Shown here one piece after another: positions 62,475 through 64,000 of a stretch of DNA of 64,000 nucleotides. The first letter of the stretch is position 1, and each line of letters starts with the position of its first letter. This stretch comes from Ferruginibacter sp. (GTDB taxonomy: Bacteria; Bacteroidota; Bacteroidia; Chitinophagales; Chitinophagaceae), in the NCBI GenBank assembly GCA_030831945.1, contig JAURKC010000002.1, positions 116,654 through 180,653 of the forward strand, read 5' to 3'. The position numbers and the translations under genes are program-made. The notes below the pieces were generated by a model. The model saw nothing but the letters and a program-made list of their open reading frames with translations, did no database searches and was not told the DNA's origin.

Positions 62475-63533
62475 ATACCCTTATTACCTTTACAAATTGA
62501 GGTAGAAACAAAAGTAGTTTTAAAAAAATTAGCAGCCGCGCATCGGCGTCTAGCAGAATTTAAAGGAGTAATTACCAGTATTCCCAATCAAAATATTCTG
62601 CTAGAAACGCTAATATTAAGAGAGGCAAAGGAAAGTTCTGCAATTGAAAATATTATAAGCACGTTTGCTGAGATATATCAAAGCAATGTTTTTTCCAACC
62701 TATTTGCTTCACCAGAAGCGAAAGAGGTTCATCTATACGCTGAAGCCTTAAAACAAGGATTCGCCTTAATTCAATCAAGTGGCTTACTTACTAATAATCA
62801 TATTTTAAAAATTCAAGCAGTAATTGAACAAAATGATGCTGGTTTTAGAAAAGTCCCTGGTACTAAATTGTTAAATGAAAATACAGGTGAGCTAGTGTAT
62901 ATGCCCCCTCAGGATGCAGTTGAGATTGAAACTTTAATGCATAACCTTGAGGAATTTATCAATAATGATGAGATGGTTGATTTAGATCCTTTAATTAAAA
63001 TGGCAATCATACATTATCAATTTGAAACGATTCACCCTTTTTATGATGGAAATGGCCGCACAGGGCGCATTATCAATATTTTATATTTAGTTAATAAAAA
63101 ATTGTTAGATCTCCCTGTACTTTACTTGAGTAGATATATAATTAGTAAGAAAAGTGACTATTACCAATACCTTCAACAAGTAAGAGAAACGGGAAATTGG
63201 GTACCTTGGATTTTATTTATTTTAGACGGTGTAGAAAATACTGCAAAAGAAGGAGTTGTTTTAATCAATGCGATTCATAAAACAATGCAACAGTTTAAAC
63301 AAGAAATAAAAGCAAAGTTGCCAAAATTATATAGTCAAGACTTGCTAAATAATTTATTTAAATACCCCTATACAAAAATTGAATTTATTGAACGCGATTT
63401 GTCAGTTAGCAGAAGTACTGCTATTAGATATTTAGAAGAATTGGTAAAAAATGGTTTTTTAGAAAAGCAAAAGTGGGGTAGGGAAAGTTTTTATGTAAAT
63501 AAATCACTTTTTGAAATATTGAGTAATAAATAA
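62472..63533 (+). CDS. Fic family protein with N-terminal inhibitory motif and C-terminal winged helix
   Basis: A 353-residue Fic (AMPylation-type) enzyme. The active-site motif is complete, HPFYDGNGRTGR with His188, so nucleotide transfer to a target protein is expected. A class II-style inhibitory helix lies near residues 55-60 (SSAIEN, fitting S/T-x3-E-G/N), which would hold the enzyme inactive until displaced. The last 60 residues are a winged helix: YPYTKIEFIERDLSVSRSTAIRYLEELVKNGFLE. This is the common Fic/DOC-N plus wHTH arrangement. Direct contact with the inverted repeats upstream, giving autoregulation, is plausible. Flanking REP-like copies suggest local rearrangement. The target is unknown. 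Confidence 0.92.
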   Translation: MIPLLPLQIEVETKVVLKKLAAAHRRLAEFKGVITSIPNQNILLETLILREAKESSAIENIISTFAEIYQSNVFSNLFASPEAKEVHLYAEALKQGFALIQSSGLLTNNHILKIQAVIEQNDAGFRKVPGTKLLNENTGELVYMPPQDAVEIETLMHNLEEFINNDEMVDLDPLIKMAIIHYQFETIHPFYDGNGRTGRIINILYLVNKKLLDLPVLYLSRYIISKKSDYYQYLQQVRETGNWVPWILFILDGVENTAKEGVVLINAIHKTMQQFKQEIKAKLPKLYSQDLLNNLFKYPYTKIEFIERDLSVSRSTAIRYLEELVKNGFLEKQKWGRESFYVNKSLFEILSNK

Positions 63534-63553
63534 TTTCGAATTATAATACCCTT

Positions 63554-63580
63554 CAGGCGCAGGACTCCGGTCCTGTGTCT
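63554..63580 (-). repeat. REP-like element, inverted partial copy
   Basis: 27 bases identical to the reverse complement of the hairpin end of copy 1 (CAGGCGCAGGACTCCGGTCC and onward). It faces copy 2, which starts 34 bases downstream, giving an inverted pair about 105 bases apart hairpin to hairpin. Confidence 0.82.
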
Positions 63581-63614
63581 GCATTGTTACTACTGCCTCC
63601 ATTATCGTACTCTC

Positions 63615-63686
63615 AAGAAATTAGTTACATTTTTTAATCACGAAAGATTAATAACAAATAGGCACAGGACCGGAGTCCTGCGCCTG
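63615..63686 (+). repeat. REP-like element, copy 2
   Basis: A 72-base unit in the same orientation as copy 1, with about seven mismatches, all outside the terminal 25 bases that form the hairpin. The conservation is highest in CAGGACCGGAGTCCTGCGCC, as expected if the hairpin is the functional part. Confidence 0.85.
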
Positions 63687-63837
63687 AACACAGATTTGAA
63701 AAACCTAAAAAGGGTTTATATATTTTCTCATGTAACAACAGTGTCACAAAAATTGAGAAACAAGGGGTATTTTAACCAATTTTTAAAAAGGGGTAAAAAC
63801 GTAAGTAATTGAAAATCAATACGCATAGGCATAAAAA

Positions 63838-63857
63838 AACCAGCATTACTGCTGGTT
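63838..63857 (-). terminator. Terminator-like hairpin oriented to the minus strand
   Basis: AACCAGCA pairs with TGCTGGTT around a four-base loop, with an A7 run on its left. Read on the minus strand, the hairpin is followed by T7, so it would terminate a transcript entering from the right, possibly a gene starting beyond the window or a small RNA. Confidence 0.6.
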
Positions 63858-64000
63858 GAGTGCTCTTCGGTGGGTTGAGTTCGGCTCAAATTGAGGTTGA
63901 ATTAAGAAAATTAAAGGTTTCTGTTTCAAATATTTAGGGACAGAAACAGAAGTTTAACCGTATTTTAAATTTTATCTTATTTTTTTCAAATAACTAATAG

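Larger units (their letters stand above)
63534..64000. other. Gene-free right end with repeats and hairpins
   Basis: No protein gene recognised in the last 467 bases. It contains an inverted REP-like copy (63554-63580), the second full copy (63615-63686), a minus-strand terminator-like hairpin (63838-63857), a TTGAG-TTCGG-CTCAA hairpin at 63875-63889, and an 8-bp stem GTTTCTGT/ACAGAAAC at 63917-63947. Confidence 0.6.

Noticed and set aside
1..64000. tRNA, rRNA, CRISPR, insertion sequence and prophage signals
   Set aside because: Scanned by eye on both strands. No cloverleaf with T-loop motif, no regular spacer-repeat array, no transposase or phage structural gene was found; a covariance-model scan for RNAs would be the decisive test.

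Overview
The window looks like a chromosomal segment of a low-GC, Gram-negative member of the Bacteroidota, most likely a Chitinophagaceae-type relative. This rests on four observations. Exact matches to the Bacteroidota -7 promoter box TAnnTTTG recur about 20-40 nt before start codons. There are proteins with type IX secretion / gliding-motility C-terminal domains. Menaquinone synthesis uses the futalosine route (MqnB, MqnD and a UbiA-family prenyltransferase). Shine-Dalgarno sequences are not evident. I recognised no rRNA, tRNA, CRISPR array, insertion sequence or prophage.

Layout. 1-2 kb: the end of a photolyase/cryptochrome gene, a small membrane protein, and mqnB-mqnD, where mqnB carries a one-base frameshift near its 3' end. 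2-3.7 kb: two tandem 6-pyruvoyl-tetrahydropterin-synthase-like genes and folE. 3.9-12.4 kb: housekeeping genes fabD, mdh, a thioredoxin-fold protein, an EF-P with an unusual arginine loop, accB-accC, glmM and a cysteine desulfurase. 12.4-22.7 kb: a large secreted PKD/CHU_C protein, mutS, a SPOUT methyltransferase, the UbiA prenyltransferase, ruvX, def and two Bacteroidota proteins of unknown role. 22.9-39.7 kb: a branched-chain amino acid block (short leuA, ilvD, ilvB, ilvN, ilvC) running into gltB-gltD, amtB and an outer-membrane porin, so carbon skeleton synthesis, amino-group supply and ammonium uptake lie together. 39.8-47.6 kb: ppc facing thrA-thrB-thrC, with a short threonine-rich leader peptide before thrA. 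47.6-53.2 kb: small redox, nuclease, glycosyltransferase, recombinase and membrane genes.

53.2-64 kb is the accessory-looking part: a periplasmic adaptor lipoprotein, a TolC-type channel and a DUF4239-like membrane protein with no pump gene beside them; a membrane-anchored AraC-type regulator followed by a short AraC-like protein; a T9SS-sorted protein; an 847-residue surface protein built around about seventeen 17-residue repeats; and a Fic-domain protein with a winged-helix tail, preceded by inverted-repeat operator-like sites and flanked by copies of a REP-like hairpin element.

Most of the window is conserved core metabolism. The parts most worth a second look are the mqnB frameshift, eight helically phased T-tracts upstream of accBC, the threonine leader peptide, the EF-P arginine loop, the pump-less efflux set, and the Fic/REP-like region. 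I did not find a clearly new multi-gene system; the Fic locus and the pump-less trio are the closest candidates.
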